The translations under genes and the position numbers were made by a program. From a virus, in the IMG/VR virus record IMGVR_UViG_3300024346_006511, positions 62,001 through 126,000 of that record: 64,000 nucleotides of DNA. One strand, written 5' to 3'. Positions 14,014 to 22,059 of the stretch are shown piece by piece. Under the pieces are notes generated by a model. The model was not told the origin of the DNA, did not search any database, and was given only the letters and a program-made list of their open reading frames with translations. How positions within the stretch are numbered: position 1 is the stretch's first letter; the number at the start of each line of letters is the position of its first letter.

Positions 14014-15729
14014 TTAGCCATCACAACTTAAGCAATCTAAAGATGTTCTAGAACCTATATCTCCATTAATCACAGAATCTGTTCTTAAATAATATAGTGT
14101 TTTTACTCCAAATCTCCATGCTGCTTGATGGACTTCATTAATAAATTTAGGTGAATCTGTAGGATCAAAAGCTAAATTTAGTGATTGTGTTTGATCAATA
14201 TATTTCTGTCTAGCACCTGCTTGTTCAACCAAAGCTAATTGGTTAATTTCTGCAAATGTTAAAAATATTGGTTTATCGTCCGCTGGCATAACATCTTCAG
14301 GTAGATTAGCGATGCTTCCTCTATCTTTCATGATCTGATCCCATACTTCTTCAGTATTAGCTCCTTTATCTGCAAGGTACGTTTCTAAAGCAGGGTTTTT
14401 TCTGATAAATGTGCCTTTAGCAGAGTTAAATGTATATACGTTAGCTGGTACAGGTTCAATGCCGGCAGATACTCCTCCAGCTATTGTACTATTTGATACT
14501 GTTGGAGCAATAGCCATTACGTGAGTGTTTCTCATTCCTGTTCCTTTACACCAAACTGGTTCTCCATACTCTATAGCTAATTGTCTTGAAGCTGCTTCAG
14601 CTTTAGTTCTAATATCCGAAAATATTTGGTGAGTAAGTGATGTTGCTGCAATAGAAGTGAATGGAATCTTTTCGTTTTGTAGTAGTGTATGCCATCCTAA
14701 AACTCCTAATCCAATTGCTCTACCTTTTTTAGCAGATCTATGAGCTCTAATTAAAGAATCTCTACCAGAAGTTTTAGCTAAGAACTCTTCTAATACTCCG
14801 TCTAGAAAATAAATTGAAGTTTCAATTAAATCGCTATTTTTCCATTCGTGCCATTTACTTAAATTAACAGAAGAAAGACAGCAAATAAAACTATGTTCTT
14901 CGTCTGTATGTAAAGTAATCTCAGAACAGATATTAGTCATACTAACATCCAGGTTGTTCTTTTTATATGCAGGTGGATTAGCATTATTAACTGTATCCTT
15001 ATACATGATATAAGGCTCTCCAGTCTCCACTCTAGACTTTAGTATTTTAACCCATAATCCCATTGCATCAGCGTCTCTATGCTCTAGTTTTTGCATAAAG
15101 TTATCATCCACTACAACGCATTGATGTAGGTTTAGACACTGTCTATTTGGGTCTCCTTTAGGTCTACGTATCTCCAGGTATTCTTCTATATCTGGGTGAT
15201 TAATATCGAGATTAACAGAGGCTGCTCCTCTTCTTACTGCTCCTTGATTAGTAGCAATAATAGTTGAGTCATAAATCTTAGCCCATGGCACAACTCCTTC
15301 AGAGCTTCCCATAGAACCGTCTCCTATTTTCTCTTCTCTTCCTCTTATCTTAGAAAGCCCGATTCCTACTCCTCCACCTAAAGAGGTCAATCTCATGAGT
15401 TCAGCATTGGTTAACCCAATTCCTCGTATACTGTCGGGGGTATCGATTCCGAAACATGAGATTGGTAATCCTCTGTCAGTTCCTGTGTTTGAAAGTACAG
15501 GAGAGGCTAAGTTCAACCATCCTTTCCAAATGTACCTAAAGAATTTATTCTCTAGATCCGGACGGTCTAATCTTTTAGCTATTGTAGAAGCGACTCTTCT
15601 ATATGCTTTTTTTGGTGTTTCACCCGGGAGCATATATCCTTTTGAGATAGTTGCAAGTGAAACATCATTCATCCATTCTGGGTAATCTTTTCCAGCTTCC
15701 CAATTGCTGGTATCTACTATTATGCTCAT
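14014..15729 (-). CDS. nrdA: Ribonucleoside-diphosphate reductase, large (catalytic) subunit
   Basis: Class I NrdA reduces ribonucleotides to deoxyribonucleotides for phage DNA synthesis. The catalytic set is visible: the ISCFG cysteine (about residue 91), NICSEI (Asn-Cys-Glu radical site), ICCLSSVNLS, TLYYLRT (the two radical-relay Tyr) and the C-terminal DCLSCDG pair that is reduced by thioredoxin. At 571 aa it is much shorter than E. coli NrdA (761 aa) and has no N-terminal ATP-cone, so it should lack dATP activity-site inhibition, as is common in phages. nrdB lies 10 nt upstream and a thioredoxin gene downstream. Confidence 0.96.
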   Translation of the reverse strand: MSIIVDTSNWEAGKDYPEWMNDVSLATISKGYMLPGETPKKAYRRVASTIAKRLDRPDLENKFFRYIWKGWLNLASPVLSNTGTDRGLPISCFGIDTPDSIRGIGLTNAELMRLTSLGGGVGIGLSKIRGREEKIGDGSMGSSEGVVPWAKIYDSTIIATNQGAVRRGAASVNLDINHPDIEEYLEIRRPKGDPNRQCLNLHQCVVVDDNFMQKLEHRDADAMGLWVKILKSRVETGEPYIMYKDTVNNANPPAYKKNNLDVSMTNICSEITLHTDEEHSFICCLSSVNLSKWHEWKNSDLIETSIYFLDGVLEEFLAKTSGRDSLIRAHRSAKKGRAIGLGVLGWHTLLQNEKIPFTSIAATSLTHQIFSDIRTKAEAASRQLAIEYGEPVWCKGTGMRNTHVMAIAPTVSNSTIAGGVSAGIEPVPANVYTFNSAKGTFIRKNPALETYLADKGANTEEVWDQIMKDRGSIANLPEDVMPADDKPIFLTFAEINQLALVEQAGARQKYIDQTQSLNLAFDPTDSPKFINEVHQAAWRFGVKTLYYLRTDSVINGDIGSRTSLDCLSCDG

Positions 15730-15739
15730 AACTTATATA

Positions 15740-16717
15740 TTAAAATGCTGCTGACCAGTCTAAATGTCCTTTACTATAATTTGTAACTCTACTTGCAAAG
15801 AAATCTGTTTGTTGTTTACCTGCAATAACTGCGTCAAACCATTTCATAGTCTTCAATGCTCCTTTATCTATATCTTCTGATGCTACTATAGGTGAAAGAC
15901 CTAAATCTGCCATCTTAGTATTTACTCTATGCTTAATAAAGTTTTTTAATTCGTTTTTAGTTAGGTTCTCTAAATCACCCATTTCGAATATCTTATCAAT
16001 AAAATCAAACTCTAATTGTAAAGCATTTTTTGCTGCTTCTTCAATATCCTGTATTAAAGCATCAGTTTTAAACTCAGGATGTTCCTTCATTAATGTCCTG
16101 AATAACCAACATCCTGCTTCAGAGTGTAGAGACTCATCTCGTACAGACCATTCAACGATCTGCCCTACTCCTTTAAGTTTGTTTCTCATCTTAAACGACA
16201 AAAGAACTGCGAAGGAACTAAATAAGTTAACACCTTCCGTAAACGCGGAAAAAATTGCAAGAGACTTAGCTCTATCGTGCCAATTAGGTTCTCCATTATG
16301 ACCATCTCTGACATTCATAAGGTTTTCAATCTTAGCCATTGTAGCTTCATCCTCCATAAACTCAGCAAAGTTATCTAAACCTAGTTGTTCATTTAATAGT
16401 GAGTAAGCTTCTGCATGGATAGTTTCACTAGACCCAAGAGTCGTTCCCATCATGATAATCTCCGGTTTTCTAAACCATTTAGTGACTAGTGTTGACCAAT
16501 AGTCATTAACAACAGTCTCAGTTTGTGCAAATCCTTTAAGTATCCCACCTACAACATTTTTTTCATGTGCTTTTAGGTTAGATTTCCAGTCAGTAACATC
16601 TTGCGACATTGGTACTTCAGTATGAAGCCAGTGTGCTTGTTGTTGCTTTAACCAGTAATCGTATGCTTTAGGGTATTCAAAAGGCTTGTACACAACTCTT
16701 TCTTCTAGTAAACTCAT
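15740..16717 (-). CDS. nrdB: Ribonucleotide reductase small (radical) subunit, all-glutamate metal site
   Basis: This 325 aa ferritin-like subunit generates the radical for NrdA. Metal ligands, by pattern: Glu67 (TETVV), Glu98 and His101 (SSETIHAEAY), Glu161 (FTEGVNLF), Glu195 and His198 (RDESLHSEAG). The first ligand, an Asp in most class Ia proteins, is Glu here, exactly 31 residues before Glu98. Tyr105 occupies the radical-tyrosine position, seven residues after Glu98. All-Glu sites are known in class Ic and class Id enzymes, the latter including a flavobacterial example. Which metal is used cannot be read from the sequence. The gene is in operon with nrdA. Confidence 0.95.
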   Translation of the reverse strand: MSLLEERVVYKPFEYPKAYDYWLKQQQAHWLHTEVPMSQDVTDWKSNLKAHEKNVVGGILKGFAQTETVVNDYWSTLVTKWFRKPEIIMMGTTLGSSETIHAEAYSLLNEQLGLDNFAEFMEDEATMAKIENLMNVRDGHNGEPNWHDRAKSLAIFSAFTEGVNLFSSFAVLLSFKMRNKLKGVGQIVEWSVRDESLHSEAGCWLFRTLMKEHPEFKTDALIQDIEEAAKNALQLEFDFIDKIFEMGDLENLTKNELKNFIKHRVNTKMADLGLSPIVASEDIDKGALKTMKWFDAVIAGKQQTDFFASRVTNYSKGHLDWSAAF

Positions 16718-16740
16718 ATATCTTTATATATTATTGGTAT

Positions 16741-16782
16741 TGTTAGACAAAAACACCCGGCGGACTATGTCTTTCGGGCATG
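16741..16782 (-). terminator. GC-rich hairpin between helicase and nrdB genes, possible terminator
   Basis: The 107 nt gap between the DnaB-like helicase and nrdB holds, in gene direction, GCCCG, a 16-base loop, then CGGGT followed by GTTTTTG. This is the only GC-rich spot in the gap. The stem is short and the loop long, so a terminator is only tentative. The rest of the gap is AT-rich, and I see no gene in it apart from a 12-codon frame. Confidence 0.35.
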
Positions 16783-16824
16783 GTAATAAATAGAATATAT
16801 ATTTACTATTCATCACCAAATTAG

Positions 16825-18174
16825 TTAAATTTTATCAAAAATTTTATTTACAGTAGCTCTATCAACTGTGAAGTTACTATCTCCTCCTGGCTCAATTAAA
16901 TCTGAAGGATCTACTTTACCTTCAAACTCTATATGACCATTATTCGTATCCATTTTAACATTATAGGTCATTCCGTCTTGACCGTATCTGTTTTTCATAA
17001 CATGGACTCTCCCGGTACCGAGTACCTTATCTTCTTTTTGCCTAGATAAAGATAAACAAATATCTGCTACCATCATCTTATCATACGAACCAGCTGCTTT
17101 ATCACCTTCGATTACTGAATCTTTAGCTCCCATTCTGTTTACCTGTGAAGGTGTAATGATTGGTATCTTTAATTCTTTAGCTAATCCTTTAGTAGCAATA
17201 AATACGTCGTCTATTTCATCTTTACGTTCAGCAAACTTAGAACCTCTAGAAGGTGCTCTTAAGTAATCAACATAATCAATTATGACTAGGTCTGGTTTAT
17301 GATCCATATCAGCACACTTCTGTATATGTGATCTTATACTACCTACTGAAGCTGATTTCGGTGCATACTCTTTAACAATTAACGCTCCTTTAAGGCCGTC
17401 AACGTGTGTCTGAACTTCTTTACGGTGGTTATTAACTTCATCAATAGAGTGCCCTGTAAAATAACAGTCAAATCTCTTACCGACGTAATCTTCTCCGAGT
17501 TCCAAAGTATAATAGTTGACTTTATAGCCCATCTTAACAGCATGAGCAGCCATAGCAACACAAGTCCAAGACTTACCACCTCCCGGATTACCAAATATAA
17601 TAGCCAAGTCACCAGGTCCAAATCCTCCCTGTAGTCCATCATTAAGGATAGGCCAAGGACTAGGAATAGTAGGACGATAGTCAGTTCTGTAACGAGTTTC
17701 AACGTCTTTATTGTATTCATGTCCGATATTTTTATCCATACCAGCTTTCATAGCTTTCTCAATCATGTTTCTGATACCATCAAAATCATGTTCTTTAAGC
17801 AAGTCGGCTGAGTTAAGTATTGCAGATTTCATTTCTTGATTCTTACAGAACGTTTGAAACTCTTCTTGTACATACTCTAAATCATCTTGAGAAGCCTCGT
17901 ATGAGTTTCTTAATTCTTCTTTAAGAGCTACTTGAAGTACTTCGTTTTCTAATTTCTGAAGTTCTACTTTAAGTACATCCATTGTAATGTTAGTATGATA
18001 CTTATCGAAATATTTAACAATTTCGTTAATTATCCATTTATGGGAATCTGCATCAAAATAAAAATCGTGAAGTACGTCTCTAACGTTAAGTAGAAAACTT
18101 TTGTCTGTAAGTAATGATCCAAGTACTTTTAATTGGAACCCCTTCCCGTATTGTTGTAAGCTCTTTAATGTCAT
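16825..18174 (-). CDS. Replicative DNA helicase, DnaB / T4 gp41 type
   Basis: This is a 449 aa RecA-fold hexameric helicase that unwinds the replication fork 5' to 3'. The C-terminal domain has Walker A GNPGGGKS (residues 195-202), a downstream YYTLELGEDYVGKRFD segment typical of DnaB/gp41 (YSLEM-like), Walker B LVIIDYVDYL (about 293-302) and a TPSQVNR motif. The N-terminal 150 residues are helical, as in the DnaB hairpin domain. No primase domain is fused, so a separate primase should exist outside the window. It lies upstream of nrdB and downstream of the nucleotidyltransferase gene. Confidence 0.93.
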   Translation of the reverse strand: MTLKSLQQYGKGFQLKVLGSLLTDKSFLLNVRDVLHDFYFDADSHKWIINEIVKYFDKYHTNITMDVLKVELQKLENEVLQVALKEELRNSYEASQDDLEYVQEEFQTFCKNQEMKSAILNSADLLKEHDFDGIRNMIEKAMKAGMDKNIGHEYNKDVETRYRTDYRPTIPSPWPILNDGLQGGFGPGDLAIIFGNPGGGKSWTCVAMAAHAVKMGYKVNYYTLELGEDYVGKRFDCYFTGHSIDEVNNHRKEVQTHVDGLKGALIVKEYAPKSASVGSIRSHIQKCADMDHKPDLVIIDYVDYLRAPSRGSKFAERKDEIDDVFIATKGLAKELKIPIITPSQVNRMGAKDSVIEGDKAAGSYDKMMVADICLSLSRQKEDKVLGTGRVHVMKNRYGQDGMTYNVKMDTNNGHIEFEGKVDPSDLIEPGGDSNFTVDRATVNKIFDKI

Positions 18175-18206
18175 CTATAACCTTGTTTGTTTAATTAATA
18201 TATGAT

Positions 18207-18626
18207 TTATTTGTTTAATAACCAACTACTAGATTGAATTTTATCACCTAATCCGTCAATTAATTCTATACCGTATTGTTCACAGATTTTTCTTTCTGGA
18301 ATAGTACTATTATTTTGATCTCCTCCGTTTGCAAATGCTAGTTTATACGTTTCGTGAAACTTGCTGAACATAAGTTTTAAGGTATCGTTTTGAGTACTGT
18401 CTTCGTCCACTGAAATCCAAGCCATATCTACTACTGTAAGAGCTCTTATGATCTGTACTCTTTCTGCTTCATCCATAAAAAACGATGAACCTTTTATTTC
18501 CCTCTGTTTATCATTATTAACGATAACTATTAAAGCGTCACCAGCTTCTTTAGCTTTATCAAATAACTCTAAGTGTCCTTTATGTAAGGGATTGAAATAT
18601 CCGCTGACTATTATTGCTTTCTTCAT
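18207..18626 (-). CDS. Cytidylyltransferase-like nucleotidyltransferase
   Basis: The HIGH-type nucleotidyltransferase fold is shown by GYFNPLHKGHLELF (residues 9-22), VNNDKQREIKGSSF and a GGD segment (ANGGDQNNST). Proteins of this type (RfaE C-domain, TagD, cytidylyltransferases) join CTP or ATP to a phosphorylated small molecule. At 139 aa it is one domain. It could charge a sugar or alditol for the glycan cassette, or act in cofactor synthesis. It overlaps the FEN/RNase H gene by 4 nt, so it is expressed with the replication genes. Confidence 0.85.
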   Translation of the reverse strand: MKKAIIVSGYFNPLHKGHLELFDKAKEAGDALIVIVNNDKQREIKGSSFFMDEAERVQIIRALTVVDMAWISVDEDSTQNDTLKLMFSKFHETYKLAFANGGDQNNSTIPERKICEQYGIELIDGLGDKIQSSSWLLNK

Positions 18627-19651
18627 GACCTAACTGTTAACCCTCTAAAATTCTCTAACCAACCTTCTGTATTTTTAGTAATACCTTCAATTTTATCCTT
18701 TTCTAATAGTCTAAGAAATGCTCCAGTCTGCAAGTCAGGTACAGGGCTCTTAATAGTATCTACTACGAATGATTTTTCTTTCTCGTCTAAGTCAGATACA
18801 TTTAGATCCATTAGTTTATAGTTTGTTTCGACTCTATCCCACTCAGTAATGATTTTAGGAAATATCTTTTTAAACTTTTTCTCTTCTAATTTAGCAGCGC
18901 ATACATTATATACGTACTCCAAAGTAGTTCCGGGCTTATTTACCAGGTCTGGAAATTCAGATATAATAGTTTTTATACCTAATCCTTTAACTCCTGCTAA
19001 ATTATCTGAATTGTCTCCTAGTAATGCTTTAACTACGTTGTAATTCTCTGGTAATACCTTAAGTTCATCGAATATATTACTCTCTGTAAAGGTTTTCTTT
19101 TTAACCGGTGCATACACTTCGATTGTATCGTCTACTAGTTGTAAGAAGTCTTTATCAGAAGAAATAATAGTACATTTCTTAACATCACTCATAGATGCTC
19201 TCTTTGCAATGTATGCTATAATATCATCCGCTTCTAACTTCTCCATCTGCAATTGCTGTACTGGTAAGCATTCTAGATAATCTTGAGTCCTATAAAGTTG
19301 CCCTATTAAAGCTTCCATTTCTTCAGCCTTACTATCGTAAAGTCCCCAGTGAGTAATTCTAGATGTTGCCCTCTGAGCTTTATAATTAGGATCTATATTT
19401 TTTCTATTAGCTGAACCTCCTTTACCGTCCCATACTATCATAACTCTAGTAGGATCGAATATCCTAGTTACGTAGCCTAAAGAACGAAGAAACCCTACCA
19501 AGCCACCTACATGGTGACCTGATGGGTTCATCGCTTTGAGCAATGAGAAACTACGAATAAGCATATTCATAGCATCTATGACCAGGATATGGTCATTCAA
19601 CGCTCGGGGTGGGGTCTCTTTTAAATTGTTGAGTATGTTTTCGTATGCCAT
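18623..19651 (-). CDS. 5'-3' exonuclease / RNase H, flap endonuclease family
   Basis: T4 rnh-like enzymes remove RNA primers and 5' flaps from lagging-strand fragments. Visible motifs are VIDAMNMLIRSF near the N-terminus, VMIVWDGKGG, MEKLEADDIIAYIAKR (central acidic cluster), IISSDKDFLQLV, and the helix-hairpin-helix region LLGDNSDNLAGVKGLGIKT that holds the downstream metal ligands. At 342 aa it is slightly longer than T4 RNase H (305 aa). It sits between UvsX and a nucleotidyltransferase, with a 1 nt overlap with the uvsX gene. Confidence 0.9.
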   Translation of the reverse strand: MAYENILNNLKETPPRALNDHILVIDAMNMLIRSFSLLKAMNPSGHHVGGLVGFLRSLGYVTRIFDPTRVMIVWDGKGGSANRKNIDPNYKAQRATSRITHWGLYDSKAEEMEALIGQLYRTQDYLECLPVQQLQMEKLEADDIIAYIAKRASMSDVKKCTIISSDKDFLQLVDDTIEVYAPVKKKTFTESNIFDELKVLPENYNVVKALLGDNSDNLAGVKGLGIKTIISEFPDLVNKPGTTLEYVYNVCAAKLEEKKFKKIFPKIITEWDRVETNYKLMDLNVSDLDEKEKSFVVDTIKSPVPDLQTGAFLRLLEKDKIEGITKNTEGWLENFRGLTVRS

Positions 19652-20721
19652 TAATCGAGTAAGTTAGGAGAGATTGGTGTTTCTTCTAAATCTCCTTCCT
19701 CGATCAGGTCAAAGTCTACGGAACCGACTAGTTTTAACCAGTGTTCTTTATGAGCATCTCTATACTTATCAATAGCTTTTTTATCGTCTTCGATAAATCC
19801 ATGCGATGTCATTACAACTCTACCTCTAGACTGCACTCCTCCAATATGGTTCTTCTCTATCTGAATATTAGTTCTTTTAGCGAATTCTACTTGAAGTCCG
19901 TTCTTTACAGCTTTAATCTTAGAAGTACCCGGGTTAGTAATATTACCAAAAGTAACAACTAATGTAGCATCATACCACATTGACATTCCTCCTTTATTCT
20001 GTAATTTAGGTTGACCCATAGGGTGTTCTGGTTTCATAGTCCATACCTTATTAATAGCAACTAACGTGTTAGTATAAGGTGAGTTCTCTTTTCTAGATAA
20101 TAGTATCTTTTGATTAAGATTATTACCAAATTGAGTAGACATAGCCCCTGCATTCCATTCGTTATTATTCTTATTAGAACGAACTGATAAATCACAAGGT
20201 ATAGAGCCGATAGAATCCCAGAAGAAGCACATATCATAAGGTAGGTTACCTTTCGCTTGTTCGTCCATTAGGTCAGCCATATAAACTGCTACTTCTTCAA
20301 TAGTATTTAATGAACCTCTGTCAGCATATAAAAAGTGACCTTCATAATCTACTACTGTACCATTAGCGTCTTTGATTTCTTCAATCTGTAATCCCATCTC
20401 TTTAGCGTGATCCCATGACCATTTCATCTCTGATATAATAAACACAGGCAGTATGCCCTTTTTCTGGGCATTAACTGCAGCTTCTAATAGGGCAGTTGTT
20501 TTGCCCGTATCACTGTGTCCTCTTAGTAGAGTTATATGTCCGGTTGGAATACCGGGTAGAGATGTTATGTCTTGGAACGCTTTCGACAGTGGAATCCATC
20601 CCTGTTCCTTGAATTTAACAGAAGCATTTGAGAATCCTTTCTTTTTCTTAAAGTTTCCTAAGTTAAACCCTTTCTTGACTGCCGCAGATGCGGCTTCTTG
20701 TACTGCTTTTTTCTTTGCCAT
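19651..20721 (-). CDS. uvsX: RecA-like recombinase, T4 UvsX type
   Basis: UvsX drives strand exchange for recombination-dependent replication and repair. Walker A is GHSDTGKTT (residues 68-76), followed by VFIISEMKWSW and the Walker B region MCFFWDSIGSIP. The L2-like region SVRSNKNNNEWNAGAMSTQFG contains the family asparagines. Its 356 aa length is close to T4 UvsX (391 aa). The lysine-rich N-terminus (MAKKKAVQEAASAAVKKG) and acidic C-terminus fit the family. The gp32 gene is just upstream, and the FEN/RNase H gene overlaps its end. Confidence 0.93.
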   Translation of the reverse strand: MAKKKAVQEAASAAVKKGFNLGNFKKKKGFSNASVKFKEQGWIPLSKAFQDITSLPGIPTGHITLLRGHSDTGKTTALLEAAVNAQKKGILPVFIISEMKWSWDHAKEMGLQIEEIKDANGTVVDYEGHFLYADRGSLNTIEEVAVYMADLMDEQAKGNLPYDMCFFWDSIGSIPCDLSVRSNKNNNEWNAGAMSTQFGNNLNQKILLSRKENSPYTNTLVAINKVWTMKPEHPMGQPKLQNKGGMSMWYDATLVVTFGNITNPGTSKIKAVKNGLQVEFAKRTNIQIEKNHIGGVQSRGRVVMTSHGFIEDDKKAIDKYRDAHKEHWLKLVGSVDFDLIEEGDLEETPISPNLLD

Positions 20722-20726
20722 AAATA

Positions 20727-21524
20727 TTACTCGTTAAATAGGTCGTCAAATTTACTAACTGTATCTTTATTGCCAGCAGTAGCTGTTTCTAAAGTAAAGT
20801 CAGTCTTTTGAGGACTAGAGCTTTCTGGCGGTGTTTCAGATCCTGCAGCTGGAGCATTCTCCTCTACTGAACCTGGGTTTAAGTAGTTTTGTAGTTGTTT
20901 CTTAATAAAGTCGTAATCATACTGAGTATGTACTTCGACCGGATTAGGTTGTTCTTTCAACCACGTATCTACTTGTACATTATCATTAGATAACGGTGTT
21001 TGTTTAGGTTTAATTCTTACTGAAGTAGTAGGGTAAGGATTTCCAGGTTGTTGTTCAACTACCATATCCCATCCGTTAATAACGTCTGTAAAATCTCCTA
21101 CGTCTTCATCTTCGGCTAAAGCAAGTAACGCTTTATAGATAGTAACTCCGAAGCCCCATAGTCTAACTCCTTTGTCTTCTTCTCCTCTTACAATTACAGG
21201 AGCGAATACTCTAGTCTTAGGGTTAATTTTACCAGATAATGACCAATTGTCTTTATCATTTGTTTTTCTAAGTTCTTTTACGAACTCTTCAATTGGATCT
21301 TGTTTACCGAAGTTAGATAAAGCTACCATTGGATACTTACCAATACCATAGTGGAATTTTAATTCCTTAAATGGAAAAGTAGGATCGAAATGAGACGGTA
21401 CAATACGTACAGTCTGTTTACCTTGTTCAGGTTTCCAAAAGATTTTTGAATAGTCAGTTTTTTCTCTTTCCTGACCGTTGTTGTTTAAGGCAGATAGTTT
21501 AGCCTTGATTGCATTGATGTCCAT
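20727..21524 (-). CDS. Single-stranded DNA-binding protein, T4 gp32 type
   Basis: This 265 aa protein has the gp32 core: FWKPEQGKQTVRIVPS, FKELKFHYGIGKYPMVALSNFG and KTRVFAPVIVRGEEDKGVRLWGFG, which form the OB-fold DNA-binding surface rich in aromatic and basic residues. The C-terminus is Pro/Ser-rich and ends in an acidic tail (TVSKFDDLFNE) that in gp32 contacts replication partners. The zinc-binding Cys/His cluster of T4 gp32 is absent, as in many distant relatives. It coats ssDNA during replication and recombination and is encoded next to uvsX. Confidence 0.9.
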   Translation of the reverse strand: MDINAIKAKLSALNNNGQEREKTDYSKIFWKPEQGKQTVRIVPSHFDPTFPFKELKFHYGIGKYPMVALSNFGKQDPIEEFVKELRKTNDKDNWSLSGKINPKTRVFAPVIVRGEEDKGVRLWGFGVTIYKALLALAEDEDVGDFTDVINGWDMVVEQQPGNPYPTTSVRIKPKQTPLSNDNVQVDTWLKEQPNPVEVHTQYDYDFIKKQLQNYLNPGSVEENAPAAGSETPPESSSPQKTDFTLETATAGNKDTVSKFDDLFNE

Positions 21525-21561
21525 ATAACTAATTTATTAAATTTATAACTCTATATATACC

Positions 21562-21571
21562 AATATAAGAA
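21562..21571 (-). promoter_or_regulatory. Putative early/middle promoter element, TTCTTATATT
   Basis: The minus strand reads TTCTTATATT here, 37 nt before the gp32 ATG, identical to the element at 7831-7840. It also forms part of a 6 bp inverted repeat (AGAACT/AGTTCT, 21568-21586) that overlaps the end of the upstream gene. Confidence 0.4.
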
Positions 21572-21578
21572 CTTATTT

Positions 21579-22037
21579 TTAGTTCTCCAACTCTATTATA
21601 CGAAAAAGTTTGGTATTTACTCTTTTTAATTCTGGACCTTTGGTTAACAGTATGCAATTTCTGTAATCCGTCCAGTTAACTCTAAAACTTTTATCTAATA
21701 CTCCGTCATTTAACTCCTTAACTAGAGTATTCAGTGCATTGATTGTGTAAAGTGTGTTTGATTCTTTCTTTCTATGTACTAGTATTGTATTCTCTAGAAA
21801 TGTAGACACATTGCCGTAGTCGACGTTATAGGTACATATGTACTCATCCTGGCTTTTTGAATATAGGACAAAGATCTTGTTATAGATGATTTTATACCTT
21901 TCCTGTATTTCTTTTAATGTGCTCTCTAATTCTCCTTCTGTAGAAAAAGTACAAAATAATTTGTTGCTCATATCTTCGTTTAAACTAATTTCGTCAATAT
22001 CGTAGTCGAATTGACGCTCCTCTGTAACATTTGTCAT
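21579..22037 (-). CDS. Conserved-looking hypothetical protein between polymerase and gp32 genes, 152 aa
   Basis: I do not recognise a named family. It is a mixed alpha/beta protein with KLFCTFSTEGELESTLKEIQ, YNKIFVLYSKSQDEYICTYNVDYGN and NTILVHRKKESNTLYTINALN segments, and a C-terminal VNWTDYRNCILLTKG. It occupies the place where T4 has regulatory genes near gp43 and gp32, so a replication or regulatory role is possible, but it does not resemble T4 RegA. Both CTTATATT and TATTTATA motifs lie directly upstream. Confidence 0.7.
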   Translation of the reverse strand: MTNVTEERQFDYDIDEISLNEDMSNKLFCTFSTEGELESTLKEIQERYKIIYNKIFVLYSKSQDEYICTYNVDYGNVSTFLENTILVHRKKESNTLYTINALNTLVKELNDGVLDKSFRVNWTDYRNCILLTKGPELKRVNTKLFRIIELEN

Positions 22038-22041
22038 TTTA

Positions 22042-22053
22042 TATAAATATAAG
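22042..22053 (-). promoter_or_regulatory. Combined CTTATATT / TATTTATA motif
   Basis: In gene direction the 12 bases read CTTATATTTATA, merging the presumed early element with the late-type TATTTATA, 4 nt before the ATG at 22037. It may allow expression in both phases, or the match may be chance in AT-rich DNA. Confidence 0.35.
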
Positions 22054-22059
22054 TTAGTA

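Noticed and set aside
16741-16782. Twelve-codon open frame (MPERHSPPGVFV)
   Set aside because: Too short, without a homologue that I know, and it overlaps the hairpin; treated as a possible terminator instead.
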